Shown here: piece after piece, positions 1 through 4,839 of the stretch
How the letters are laid out: every line of letters starts with the position of its first letter
How positions within the stretch are numbered: the stretch's first letter is position 1
Source: Dehalococcoidia bacterium
Lineage (GTDB): Bacteria > Chloroflexota > Dehalococcoidia > Dehalococcoidales > W498
Direction of reading: 5' to 3'
Assembly: GCA_030608125.1 (NCBI GenBank)
Contig: JAUWEU010000064.1
Location: 1 to 5,077, forward strand
Length of the DNA stretch: 5,077 bases
Notes under the pieces: generated by a model
Databases searched by the model: none
What the model was told of the DNA's origin: nothing
What the model saw: only the letters and a program-made list of their open reading frames with translations
Made by a program: the position numbers and the translations under genes

Positions 1-708
1 GCTTTTGCTCATTTTTTGACTACCATCGGTGCCGATAAGTAGTGGCACCATAAAGCATTGCTGGGAGCGCTGTCCCACCATAGATTGAAGCTCTCTCCCC
101 ATCAGTAAATTAAACTTCTGGTCGGTGCCGCCAAATTCAACATCAGCTTGAATAACTACCGAGTCGTAGGCTTGAAGCAATGGGTAGAGTAATTCAGTTA
201 TAGCAATAGGTCGCCCGGCATTATATCTAGTACTGAAGTCCTCTCGCGCCATTAGTTGGGCTATGGTAAATTTGCTGGTAAGTTGAATGACATCAGTGAG
301 GGTGAATTTACCAAACCACTCACTTTGCCACCTTACCTCCGTTCTTTTTCTATCAACCACCTTAAAGAATTGCTTCATATAGGTTTCGGCATTAGCCTTA
401 ACTTCCTCAGCAGAAAGCATAGGTCGGGTGATAGAAACACCACTTGGGTCACCAATTTGAGCTGTCCAATCACCGACGATGAGAATAACCTGATGCCCTA
501 ACTCTTGGAATTGATGCAACTTCCTCAGCGTTACCATATGACCGAGGTGAATGTCAGGGAAACTGGGGTCGAAGCCTTCCTTTAGCCGTAGTTTTTTGCC
601 TGAGCGTAGTAGCTCTACCATCTCTTGTTCAACGATAATTTCAGCTACCCCTCGTTTTAACAAGTAATTAATATCTTGGCTGACTATAACTTTTTCACCG
701 GTGCCCAT
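1..708 (-). CDS. tyrS: Tyrosyl-tRNA synthetase, N-terminal 236 residues (3' end outside window)
   Basis: Class I aminoacyl-tRNA synthetase that activates tyrosine with ATP and charges tRNA-Tyr in the cytoplasm. The translated minus strand shows the HIGH-type ATP signature as HLGH at residues 54-57, after GFDPSFPDI. It also shows DWTAQIGDPSG at about 80-90, the tyrosine-pocket stretch AYDSV at 180-184, FGGTDQKFN at 192-200, and GTDGSQKMSKS ending at residue 236, the last codon in the window. The HLGH and VEFGGTDQ form resembles the TyrZ-like clade of bacterial TyrRS. About 170 further residues, including the usual C-terminal S4-like RNA-binding domain, would lie outside. The ATG is separated by one base from the ribF stop, with a GAGGT about 10 bases upstream inside ribF, so translation is probably coupled. 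There is no room for a T-box leader, so regulation would come from the ribF transcript. The identification is firm; only the C-terminus is unseen. Confidence 0.96.
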   Translation of the reverse strand, partial: MGTGEKVIVSQDINYLLKRGVAEIIVEQEMVELLRSGKKLRLKEGFDPSFPDIHLGHMVTLRKLHQFQELGHQVILIVGDWTAQIGDPSGVSITRPMLSAEEVKANAETYMKQFFKVVDRKRTEVRWQSEWFGKFTLTDVIQLTSKFTIAQLMAREDFSTRYNAGRPIAITELLYPLLQAYDSVVIQADVEFGGTDQKFNLLMGRELQSMVGQRSQQCFMVPLLIGTDGSQKMSKS

Positions 709-709
709 G

Positions 710-1642
710 CTAGTTTCTACCTCGAGAGTTCAATATAGCTCTCCCTTGCTCTATATCCTTTGTTATCTGTTTCTTCAGTTCGTCTACGGTGTCAAACTTC
801 CTCTCGCCGCGAAGTTGCTCTATAATATCAATCTTTAGCTCATGCTCATATAGGTCACTATGGTAGTCAAGGAGGTAAACCTCTACCGTGAGCTTACCAT
901 CACTAAAAGTAGGGCGCCTGCCAATATTGGTCACTGACTGGTAGGCTTTGTCATCAATATAGGTCCAGGTAGCATAAACACCCTCGGCAGGAAGAGCCTG
1001 TTCTGGGTCTATGTCCAGATTGGCGGTGGGGAAACCTAACTCCATACCTCGTCCTGCTCCAGGGATTACATGCCCATGAAGGCGAAAAGGACGCTCAATC
1101 AAGCTCTGCACCCGTCTCATATCTCCTTCAGCTAGAGCATTCCTGATAGCTGTGCTACTTACCACTTCACCATCTATTACTATCGGCGGCACTACAGTTA
1201 CACTGAAGCCCATTTCTTGTCCCAGTGCCTGAAGGGTATTAGTGTTGCCTTCCTTATTTCGACCTAAGGCAAAGTCGTATCCAACTACCAGTCCCCGCAT
1301 TCTAAGATATTTCTTTAGCAGACTGAGGAATTGCCGGGCGCTGAGCTGAGCTAACTCACGGGTAAAGGACAAGGTAATGATAACTTCAATGTCCTCATTT
1401 TCGAGGAGGTTAGTTCTTTGGGAAAGGTCGGTCAAGAATGGTAGCTTGCTCTGGGGTGATAGCACTTCTTGGGGATGCTGGCGAAAGGTTATTACGCCAC
1501 TAAGCAAATTCTGCTGACTGGCTTGCTCCTTTAGCTGTGAAATCAGGTATTTATGACCGAGGTGAACCCCGTCAAAAACCCCGATGGTTAGCAGTGTATC
1601 TTTCTGGAGTGATAACCTAGCTAATTCTTCCTCTACCAGCAT
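710..1642 (-). CDS. ribF: Bifunctional riboflavin kinase / FAD synthetase
   Basis: Converts riboflavin to FMN and then FMN to FAD in the cytoplasm. At 310 residues it has the usual length for the family. The N-terminal adenylyltransferase domain (about 1-185) carries GVFDGVHLGH at 21-30 with the HxGH nucleotide motif at 27-30, FRQHP at 53-57, GYDFALGRNKEG at 121-132 and SSTAIR at 162-167. The C-terminal riboflavin kinase domain (about 186-305) carries GxGRG at 195-199, the PTAN motif in GFPTAN at 203-208, NIGRRPTF at 239-246 and the probable catalytic Glu254 in VEVYLLD. The ATG is preceded by GGAAGGAG only 2 to 3 bases upstream; this is short, but no better in-frame start exists, and the N-terminus matches the family. 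It is first in a pair with tyrS (one-base gap). No FMN riboswitch is recognisable upstream. The DFALG replaces the more usual DFRFG, a mild variation. Confidence 0.97.
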   Translation of the reverse strand: MLVEEELARLSLQKDTLLTIGVFDGVHLGHKYLISQLKEQASQQNLLSGVITFRQHPQEVLSPQSKLPFLTDLSQRTNLLENEDIEVIITLSFTRELAQLSARQFLSLLKKYLRMRGLVVGYDFALGRNKEGNTNTLQALGQEMGFSVTVVPPIVIDGEVVSSTAIRNALAEGDMRRVQSLIERPFRLHGHVIPGAGRGMELGFPTANLDIDPEQALPAEGVYATWTYIDDKAYQSVTNIGRRPTFSDGKLTVEVYLLDYHSDLYEHELKIDIIEQLRGERKFDTVDELKKQITKDIEQGRAILNSRGRN

Positions 1643-1673
1643 AGCTCCTTCCCATAACCAGGGTTACTAATAG

Positions 1674-1702
1674 AGTATAATACAAGATAGCTAATGGATA
1701 AA
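1674..1702 (-). promoter_or_regulatory. Candidate proximal promoter of ribF
   Basis: On the minus strand the -10 box TATACT (1679 to 1674) matches five of six consensus bases. A weak -35 TTTATC (1702 to 1697) lies 17 bases upstream. Transcription would start near 1667, giving a leader of about 25 bases that contains the ribF ribosome binding site. The site is AT-rich, and the plus strand reads TATAAT at 1676-1681, so the assignment of strand rests on which gene is downstream. Confidence 0.35.
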
Positions 1703-1727
1703 TAAAAGGGGGTTTTTACATAACCCC
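1701..1727 (-). terminator. Terminator-like hairpin in the ribF leader
   Basis: Read on the minus strand, GGGGTT (1727-1722) pairs with AACCCC (1714-1709) across a 7-base loop. The stem is followed directly by CTTTTATT. This is the form of a short intrinsic terminator. It lies upstream of ribF and downstream of a better promoter (1755-1783), so it could act as an attenuator. No protein gene ends just upstream of it on this strand, so an ordinary end-of-gene role is not obvious. Confidence 0.45.
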
Positions 1728-1754
1728 AATAATTATCGGCGTTGAGGTGACTTA

Positions 1755-1783
1755 ATACTATCATAAGCCTATTTGAGCGTCAA
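1755..1783 (-). promoter_or_regulatory. Candidate distal promoter of ribF-tyrS
   Basis: On the minus strand TTGACG (1783 to 1778, five of six consensus bases) is spaced 17 bases from TAGTAT (1760 to 1755, four of six). A TGA directly before the -10 box gives an extended -10 element. The start would fall near 1748, about 105 bases before the ribF ATG, so the transcript would carry the hairpin at 1709-1727. This assignment comes from reading motifs only. Confidence 0.5.
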
Positions 1784-1820
1784 CTAAGAGTGCTAAACGA
1801 GATATTAGAGATTGTTTATT

Positions 1821-1986
1821 AACCTCACCCCCTTAATTTACCCCAAAAATCAGGATTTTTGGGGACCCCTTAATCCCCCTCTCCTTCCCAAGGAGAGGGG
1901 GATGAGACTTTAGAGAGGGGCTTCGCCCCTCTCTTACCTAAACTCCCCCTTCCCTTAATAAGGGAAGGGGGTCAGGGGGATAGGTT
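1821..1986. repeat. Nested multi-hairpin intergenic element with terminal inverted repeats
   Basis: This non-coding unit consists of consecutive perfect hairpins. The first is 1841-1850 with 1855-1864 (10 bp, loop CAGG). The second is 1873-1886 with 1890-1903 (14 bp, loop CCC). The third is 1912-1921 with 1925-1934 (10 bp, loop TTC). The fourth is 1945-1956 with 1960-1971 (12 bp, loop AAT). The outer ends pair imperfectly: AACCT (1821-1825) with AGGTT (1982-1986), then CCCCCT (1828-1833) with AGGGGG (1974-1979). Pyrimidine-rich arms alternate with purine-rich arms. The arrangement resembles dispersed palindromic repeats or a non-autonomous MITE-like element. No reading frame and no clear target-site duplication is seen. 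It lies between the divergent ribF and tRNA-Thr transcripts and could fold on either strand. Confidence 0.85.
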
Positions 1987-2020
1987 GCGAAACGACCTCC
2001 TATTAGGTGATTACTTATCA

Positions 2021-2043
2021 GGGGGGTAACAGGGGATAGGGTT
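2021..2043. repeat. Possible partial copy of the hairpin element's right end
   Basis: The stretch from GGGGGT at 2022 to GTT at 2043 resembles the right end of the preceding element (1967-1986). Both share GGGGGT, then CAGGGG, then ATAGG and TT in the same order, with small gaps. This may be the relic of a second, mostly deleted copy, or simple G-rich similarity. The short length limits confidence. Confidence 0.35.
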
Positions 2044-2104
2044 ACTGAATAAAAACCAAATGAGGGTTGATAAACACTCTCTTATTAAATGGTTCCTGAT
2101 TTTG

Positions 2105-2113
2105 TGCTATACT
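2105..2113 (+). promoter_or_regulatory. Candidate promoter of tRNA-Thr
   Basis: An extended -10 element, TGC followed by TATACT (2108-2113), lies just before the tRNA gene. The -35 region (TTAAAT at 2085-2090, 17-base spacing) is weak, which fits an extended -10 promoter. The start would fall about 1 to 3 bases before the mature 5' end, an unusually short leader. Confidence 0.5.
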
Positions 2114-2121
2114 TAGTAAAA

Positions 2122-2193
2122 GCCAGCGTAGCTCAGGGGTAGAGCAGCGGTTTCGTAAACCGCCGGTCGTCGGTTCGAATCCGACCGCTGGCT
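2122..2193 (+). tRNA. tRNA-Thr, anticodon CGT
   Basis: A complete 72-base cloverleaf that reads threonine codon ACG. The acceptor GCCAGCG (2122-2128) pairs perfectly with CGCTGGC (2186-2192), with discriminator T2193. The D stem is GCTC/GAGC (2131-2134 with 2142-2145). The anticodon stem GCGGT/ACCGC (2147-2151 with 2159-2163) encloses loop TTCGTAA with anticodon CGT at 2154-2156. The variable loop has five bases, and the T stem GTCGG/CCGAC encloses TTCGAAT. CCA is not encoded, so it must be added after processing. All stems are fully paired, so the gene looks functional. The antisense strand gives a spurious reading frame of the type often mis-annotated opposite tRNAs. Confidence 0.98.
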
Positions 2194-2212
2194 GTAGTTG
2201 AGTCAGGGTCTG

Positions 2213-2232
2213 TTGCCGACATTTTGCCGACA
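2213..2232 (+). repeat. Tandem 9-bp direct repeat TTGCCGACA
   Basis: TTGCCGACA occurs at 2213-2221 and again at 2224-2232, with an 11-bp start-to-start spacing, about one helical turn. It lies 20 bases after the tRNA-Thr gene. Such phased repeats can be protein-binding sites, for example recombinase arm sites next to a tRNA attachment site. No recombinase is present in the window, so the role is open. Confidence 0.6.
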
Positions 2233-2263
2233 AACTGTTTAGCACTGCCTGTCACTGGACAGT

Positions 2264-2485
2264 ATGTCTAGATACGAAATCCGTGCCGTGCCAGATAAGA
2301 AAATACGAAATGCTATCTGGATGGATGGGGTGGAACATCGGGCTTCTTACTTTTAATCAGGGCACGTTGGCCATTCTACAGAGGCTAAACGTGTTACCTC
2401 TTTGTTAGATGAATCACGCTTTGATTTCTCCTCTGTTGACCTTCTAGACCGTTCATGGGATGACATAGAGCCTGTGAACCCTTGA
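2264..2485 (+). pseudogene. Short reading frame interrupted by one stop codon, unknown product
   Basis: From the ATG at 2264 the frame encodes 30 residues (MSRYEIRAVPDKK..., ending ASYF), meets TAA at 2354-2356, and continues in the same frame for 42 residues to TGA at 2483-2485. The second half (STEAKRVTSLLDESRFDFSS...) is rich in charged residues, and the frame would give a 73-codon protein if the stop were sense. I do not recognise a family. The start has no convincing ribosome binding site and follows a 5-bp hairpin (CTGTC/GACAG, 2249-2262). It sits between a tRNA gene and a tRNA fragment, a position typical of decayed integrated DNA. A chance open frame is a real alternative. Confidence 0.35.
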
Positions 2486-2510
2486 AATCTGACATAACTT
2501 TAACTATAAT
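2482..2510 (+). promoter_or_regulatory. Near-consensus sigma-70 promoter upstream of xth
   Basis: TTGAAA (2482-2487, five of six consensus bases) is separated by exactly 17 bases from a perfect TATAAT (2505-2510). The expected start is near 2517. The transcript would run through the tRNA-Pro fragment and into xth, giving xth a leader of about 120 bases. The spacing also suits a promoter originally serving the now-truncated tRNA-Pro gene: a full tRNA would begin about 10 bases after the start site. Confidence 0.72.
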
Positions 2511-2553
2511 CCACCTTAAGAAAGGAGGCACGCGGTCTCCGCCTTTTACTCAA

Positions 2554-2603
2554 ACTGAATGGGGTTCAGGTGGTCGGCGGTTCAAATTCGCCCACCCCGA
2601 CCA
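2554..2603 (+). pseudogene. 3' half of a tRNA-Pro(GGG) gene, with encoded CCA
   Basis: The anticodon arm, variable loop, T arm, 3' acceptor strand and CCA of a tRNA are present in correct register. The stem ACTGA/TCAGG (2554-2558 with 2566-2570, outer pair mismatched) encloses loop ATGGGGT with anticodon GGG at 2561-2563. The variable loop TGGTC is followed by T stem GGCGG/TCGCC around TTCAAAT (2581-2587), then CACCCCG (2593-2599), discriminator A and CCA (2601-2603). The CACCCCG acceptor is typical of bacterial tRNA-Pro. The matching 5' strand (CGGGGTG) and a D arm are absent from the bases upstream, so this is a truncated gene. Fragments of this kind are left by integrative elements that use tRNA genes as attachment sites, or by array decay. 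Confidence 0.72.
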
Positions 2604-2624
2604 GAGATAGGATGAGCAGGTTAG

Positions 2625-2639
2625 GGAGGACTCACCATA
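2625..2639 (+). promoter_or_regulatory. Ribosome binding site pointing to an ATA codon at the start of xth
   Basis: GGAGG (2625-2629, within AGGGAGGA) is followed after seven bases by ATA (2637-2639), in frame with xth. Seven bases is the ideal spacing. The only conventional candidate start in this frame is TTG at 2655, which is 25 bases from this site and has no binding site of its own. An in-frame TAG at 2622-2624 excludes any start further upstream. Confidence 0.65.
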
Positions 2640-3413
2640 AAAGAAACGAAGATATTGTGCTGGAATGTTAATGGAATCAGAGCAGCCAAGAAGCATGGCC
2701 TTCTTGAATGGCTATACGGAGAGTCCCTAGACATCCTCTGCCTTCAGGAAACAAAAGCACACCCTGAGCAGCTTGATAGAGACTTGCAGGAACCACATGG
2801 CTATTATGCCTACTGGAACTATCCCGAAAGAAAAGGCTATAGTGGAGTTGCTACCTTCACCAGAGAAAAGCCGCTCACAGTTCATAATGATTTTGGTGTT
2901 CAAGATTTTGATATTGAGGGAAGAATCATAATTTCGGAGTATCCTCAATTCATTCTGTTTAATGTGTATTTCCCCAATGGAAAAAAAGACGAGAGCCGAT
3001 TGAAATACAAGATGGATTTCTATGAAGTTTTCTTGGATTTTGTGGAACCTTTTAGGCAGAAAGGCGAAAAGCTAATCATCTGCGGCGACTTCAATACGGC
3101 TCATAAGGAAATAGACCTGGCTAGACCAAAAGAGAACGAAAATGTATCAGGATTTCTACCCATGGAGAGGGCATGGATGGACAAATTAGTTGCTCATGGC
3201 TATATAGATACGTTCCGTCACTTCAATAAGGAACCAAATCAGTATACCTGGTGGGATTTGAAATCGAGGGCAAGGGAAAGAAATGTGGGCTGGAGAATTG
3301 ACTACCTTTTCGTGACAGAAAATCTATTGGGGTCAGTTTCAAAGGCATTCATAATGCCTGAAGTAATGGGCTCTGACCATTGTCCCATTGGAATTATACT
3401 GAAAACACCGTAG
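2637..3413 (+). CDS. xth: Exodeoxyribonuclease III / AP endonuclease
   Basis: Base-excision-repair nuclease of the endonuclease/exonuclease/phosphatase fold; cleaves 5' of abasic sites and has 3' exonuclease activity. Counting from the TTG at 2655, visible motifs are WNVNGIR with Asn4, LQETK with metal-binding Glu32, KGYSGVA at 60-66, NVYFPNG at 103-109, GDFNTAHKEIDLARPK at 144-159 (Asp145, Asn147), RIDYLF with Asp216, and GSDHCP with Asp241-His242. All expected active-site residues are present. The length is 252 residues from TTG or 258 from ATA at 2637. I chose ATA because the only good ribosome binding site fits it and because the family begins with a strand like MKILxWNVNG; the TTG start would remove its first half. 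A conventional annotation would use 2655. A near-consensus promoter lies at 2482-2510. The gene converges on the phosphatase gene downstream. Confidence 0.95.
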   Translation: MKETKILCWNVNGIRAAKKHGLLEWLYGESLDILCLQETKAHPEQLDRDLQEPHGYYAYWNYPERKGYSGVATFTREKPLTVHNDFGVQDFDIEGRIIISEYPQFILFNVYFPNGKKDESRLKYKMDFYEVFLDFVEPFRQKGEKLIICGDFNTAHKEIDLARPKENENVSGFLPMERAWMDKLVAHGYIDTFRHFNKEPNQYTWWDLKSRARERNVGWRIDYLFVTENLLGSVSKAFIMPEVMGSDHCPIGIILKTP

Positions 3414-3423
3414 TCCACTCAAC

Positions 3424-3458
3424 GGGAGTACCTCAAACAGAGAAGTTAGGGCACTCCC
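3424..3458. terminator. Weak hairpin between convergent genes
   Basis: GGGAGT (3424-3429) can pair with ACTCCC (3453-3458) over a long loop, while GGGC (3449-3452) with GCCC (3461-3464) competes. There is no T-run on either strand. It is the only structure in the 61-base gap between the convergent xth and phosphatase genes, so a termination role is possible but poorly supported. Confidence 0.22.
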
Positions 3459-3474
3459 TTGCCCATCCTCACAT

Positions 3475-4131
3475 TTATTCCAAAAGTTCTAAGCCCCTGA
3501 CTACATCATTAAGGTCAATAAAGGGCGTGCAATTAAGACTTGCCTCCTTACAGTAGGCTAGTAGCTCATCCCTGGCGAAAATATGATGAGCCAGTTTAGC
3601 TGGAGAAATGTCAGAGAGACCATTCCCGACATATATTACACGATAACCATTGGCTAGAAATGACCTAACATAGGTCTCTTTGAAATCACCCTCTGAGTGG
3701 GACTCATTCAGCCCCACATATTTGACCTCAATACCTCTGGAACCAAAATGAGCCTGCGCTGCAAATACCTTGATATTCTGCACTCCAATGTGCTTCAAAA
3801 TTGCGTCTATATAGAAATCTAAACCATTACTTATAATAATGAACTGAAAACCATTCCTATGGCAATAGGTCAGTAATTCGCTGAATCCGGCTCGTATTTT
3901 AATTTTACTCTTAATAAAATCGAGCAGGGTTTGTTTATCTTCTTTAACCATAGCGAAAGCCCTGATATTGAAGTGGCTAACAGAAATCTTGCCTTCTCTA
4001 TACTCTGCTAGCAGTTGCCTCCAGTTCCCCTTTCCGAAGGTGTCCAGCAATAAGAAGGATTGGTCGTCTTGAGTAATTGTGCCATCAAAATCGCACTGCA
4101 CTACTGTTTTCATTGCCCCAGTCGAACCCAT
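3475..4131 (-). CDS. HAD-superfamily phosphatase, MtnX/phosphoserine-phosphatase-like
   Basis: A 218-residue haloacid dehalogenase-type hydrolase that would remove phosphate from a small metabolite. Motif I DFDGTIT has nucleophile Asp14 and general acid Asp16. Motif II is SNGLD at 101-105, with Ser101. Motif III is probably Lys151 in GDFKETYV. Motif IV is GNGLSD at 169-174, with Asp174. The insert between motifs I and II has the small helical cap of the phosphoserine phosphatase/MtnX subfamily. The overall pattern is closest to MtnX-like enzymes (2-hydroxy-3-keto-5-methylthiopentenyl-1-phosphate phosphatase of methionine salvage), but no other salvage gene is nearby, so the substrate is unassigned. 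The ATG used lies 2 bases after the def stop, which suggests translational coupling. A second ATG at codon 7 (4113-4111) keeps the whole fold and is the alternative start. Confidence 0.88.
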   Translation of the reverse strand: MGSTGAMKTVVQCDFDGTITQDDQSFLLLDTFGKGNWRQLLAEYREGKISVSHFNIRAFAMVKEDKQTLLDFIKSKIKIRAGFSELLTYCHRNGFQFIIISNGLDFYIDAILKHIGVQNIKVFAAQAHFGSRGIEVKYVGLNESHSEGDFKETYVRSFLANGYRVIYVGNGLSDISPAKLAHHIFARDELLAYCKEASLNCTPFIDLNDVVRGLELLE

Positions 4132-4133
4132 AA

Positions 4134-4607
4134 TTATGTCTCAGCCTTATGTAATTTATCTTGGCTCTCTATATGGTCAATATATAAAATGCCATTAAGG
4201 TGGTCAATTTCATGCTCCAAAGCCTCAGCCATTAGACCGGTAGCTCTAATTCTAATCGCTTTGCCCGTGCCATCCTGCCCCTTAACAATGACCGAAGCCG
4301 AGCGTTTTATCTGCCCAAAGTGACCGGAAATACTTAAGCAACCCTCGGTTACCTCCTGCTCCCCACCACTTTTCACAATCTCGGGATTAATGATAGCCAT
4401 AGGCTCTTCCCCTGGCATCTGTAGCACCACAACTCTCAGCGATACCCCTACTTGAGGAGCAGCCAAGCCTACTCCGTTCGCCTCCTGCATTGTCTCCACC
4501 ATGTCATTAATAAGCCGCTGAATTGAACCATCAATGCTGGATACTCTCTTGGCTTTTTGTCTCAGCACAGAATCATCAGGAAAGCTACAAATTGGTAAAA
4601 TTGCCAT
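4134..4607 (-). CDS. def: Peptide deformylase
   Basis: Metalloenzyme that removes the N-formyl group from nascent proteins at the ribosome exit. At 157 residues it is a compact family member. All three signature motifs are intact: [10 protein letters not shown] at 45-54, EGCLS at 88-92 with metal ligand Cys90, and HEIDHLNG at 132-139 with ligands His132 and His136 and catalytic Glu133. The N-terminus ([22 protein letters not shown]) matches the usual family start. The ATG at 4607 has AAAGG about 11 bases upstream, somewhat far. The gene is not followed by fmt (methionyl-tRNA formyltransferase), its common partner, but by a HAD phosphatase after 2 bases; the two are probably co-transcribed. 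Confidence 0.98.
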   Translation of the reverse strand: MAILPICSFPDDSVLRQKAKRVSSIDGSIQRLINDMVETMQEANGVGLAAPQVGVSLRVVVLQMPGEEPMAIINPEIVKSGGEQEVTEGCLSISGHFGQIKRSASVIVKGQDGTGKAIRIRATGLMAEALEHEIDHLNGILYIDHIESQDKLHKAET

Positions 4608-4634
4608 GGCACTTCTAACCTTTCTCTAATTAAC

Positions 4635-4694
4635 TTACTGCTCCCAAGCGGTAAGCACTTCTGCCTCTTTACTTCTTTCTTCCCAAAACTGCAT
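4635..4694 (-). CDS. Possible 19-residue microprotein upstream of def
   Basis: ATG at 4694 opens a 19-codon frame (MQFWEERSKEAEVLTAWEQ) ending with TAA at 4637-4635. A strong ribosome binding site AAGGAG lies five bases upstream. The peptide is acidic and probably helical. The same bases form the candidate def promoter -10 box (TAAAAT), so the good spacing may be coincidence. No family is recognised. It could be a leader peptide or the end of a frameshifted longer gene. Confidence 0.27.
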   Translation of the reverse strand: MQFWEERSKEAEVLTAWEQ

Positions 4695-4721
4695 TTTATC
4701 TCCTTGCTCTCAGGTTTTCAA
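4693..4721 (-). promoter_or_regulatory. Candidate promoter of the def operon
   Basis: On the minus strand TTGAAA (4721 to 4716) is spaced exactly 17 bases from TAAAAT (4698 to 4693); each box matches five of six consensus bases. The start would be near 4686, giving def a leader of about 79 bases. This would let def and the phosphatase be expressed independently of the upstream DUF1015 gene. Confidence 0.5.
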
Positions 4722-4800
4722 TCCTAGCCAAAATGTCATCCTCTAAATCCCTAAGCCTTGGCTCATAGCTGAAGGAACTGAATGTAACTATACCACTCAT
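4696..4800 (-). CDS. Possible 34-residue small ORF between DUF1015 and def
   Basis: ATG at 4800 opens a 34-codon frame ending in TAA at 4698-4696. The product is highly charged towards its end (LRDLEDDILARIENLRARR), consistent with one amphipathic helix. No ribosome binding site precedes the ATG. It ends one base before the next small ORF and contains that ORF's AAGGAG. Removing one base at the junction would join both into a 54- to 55-residue helical protein, so a frameshifted remnant is possible. A chance frame cannot be excluded. Confidence 0.25.
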   Translation of the reverse strand: MSGIVTFSSFSYEPRLRDLEDDILARIENLRARR

Positions 4801-4839
4801 CAAGATAGTAGTTGTTATAAAAATTCAATATGAAGGCAC

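Noticed and set aside
256..501. Plus-strand 81-codon reading frame
   Set aside because: It lies wholly inside tyrS on the opposite strand, where conserved synthetase motifs prove the coding frame.
1643..1800. FMN riboswitch upstream of ribF
   Set aside because: The conserved RFN core bases and multi-stem layout are not recognisable; only one short hairpin is present.
1821..1986. CRISPR array
   Set aside because: The hairpin arms differ from one another in sequence and there are no regularly spaced identical repeats with unique spacers.
2042..2245. Minus-strand 67-codon reading frame containing VGFEPTTGGLRNRCSTPELRW
   Set aside because: This is the well-known false protein produced by translating the antisense strand of a tRNA gene; it lies across the tRNA-Thr.
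2521..2547. Intrinsic terminator before the tRNA-Pro fragment
   Set aside because: The possible stems (GGAG/CTCC, GCGG/CCGC, AGGC/GCCT) are short and mutually exclusive, and the T-run is only four bases.
2612..2671. 19-codon leader ORF (MSRLGRTHHKRNEDIVLEC) overlapping the xth start
   Set aside because: It has no ribosome binding site and its frame is explained by overlap with the xth binding site and first codons.
2727..2948. Minus-strand 73-codon reading frame
   Set aside because: It is antisense to xth, whose active-site motifs span the region.
4060..4323. Plus-strand 87-codon reading frame
   Set aside because: It is antisense to the 3' part of def and the 5' part of the phosphatase gene, both supported by motifs.
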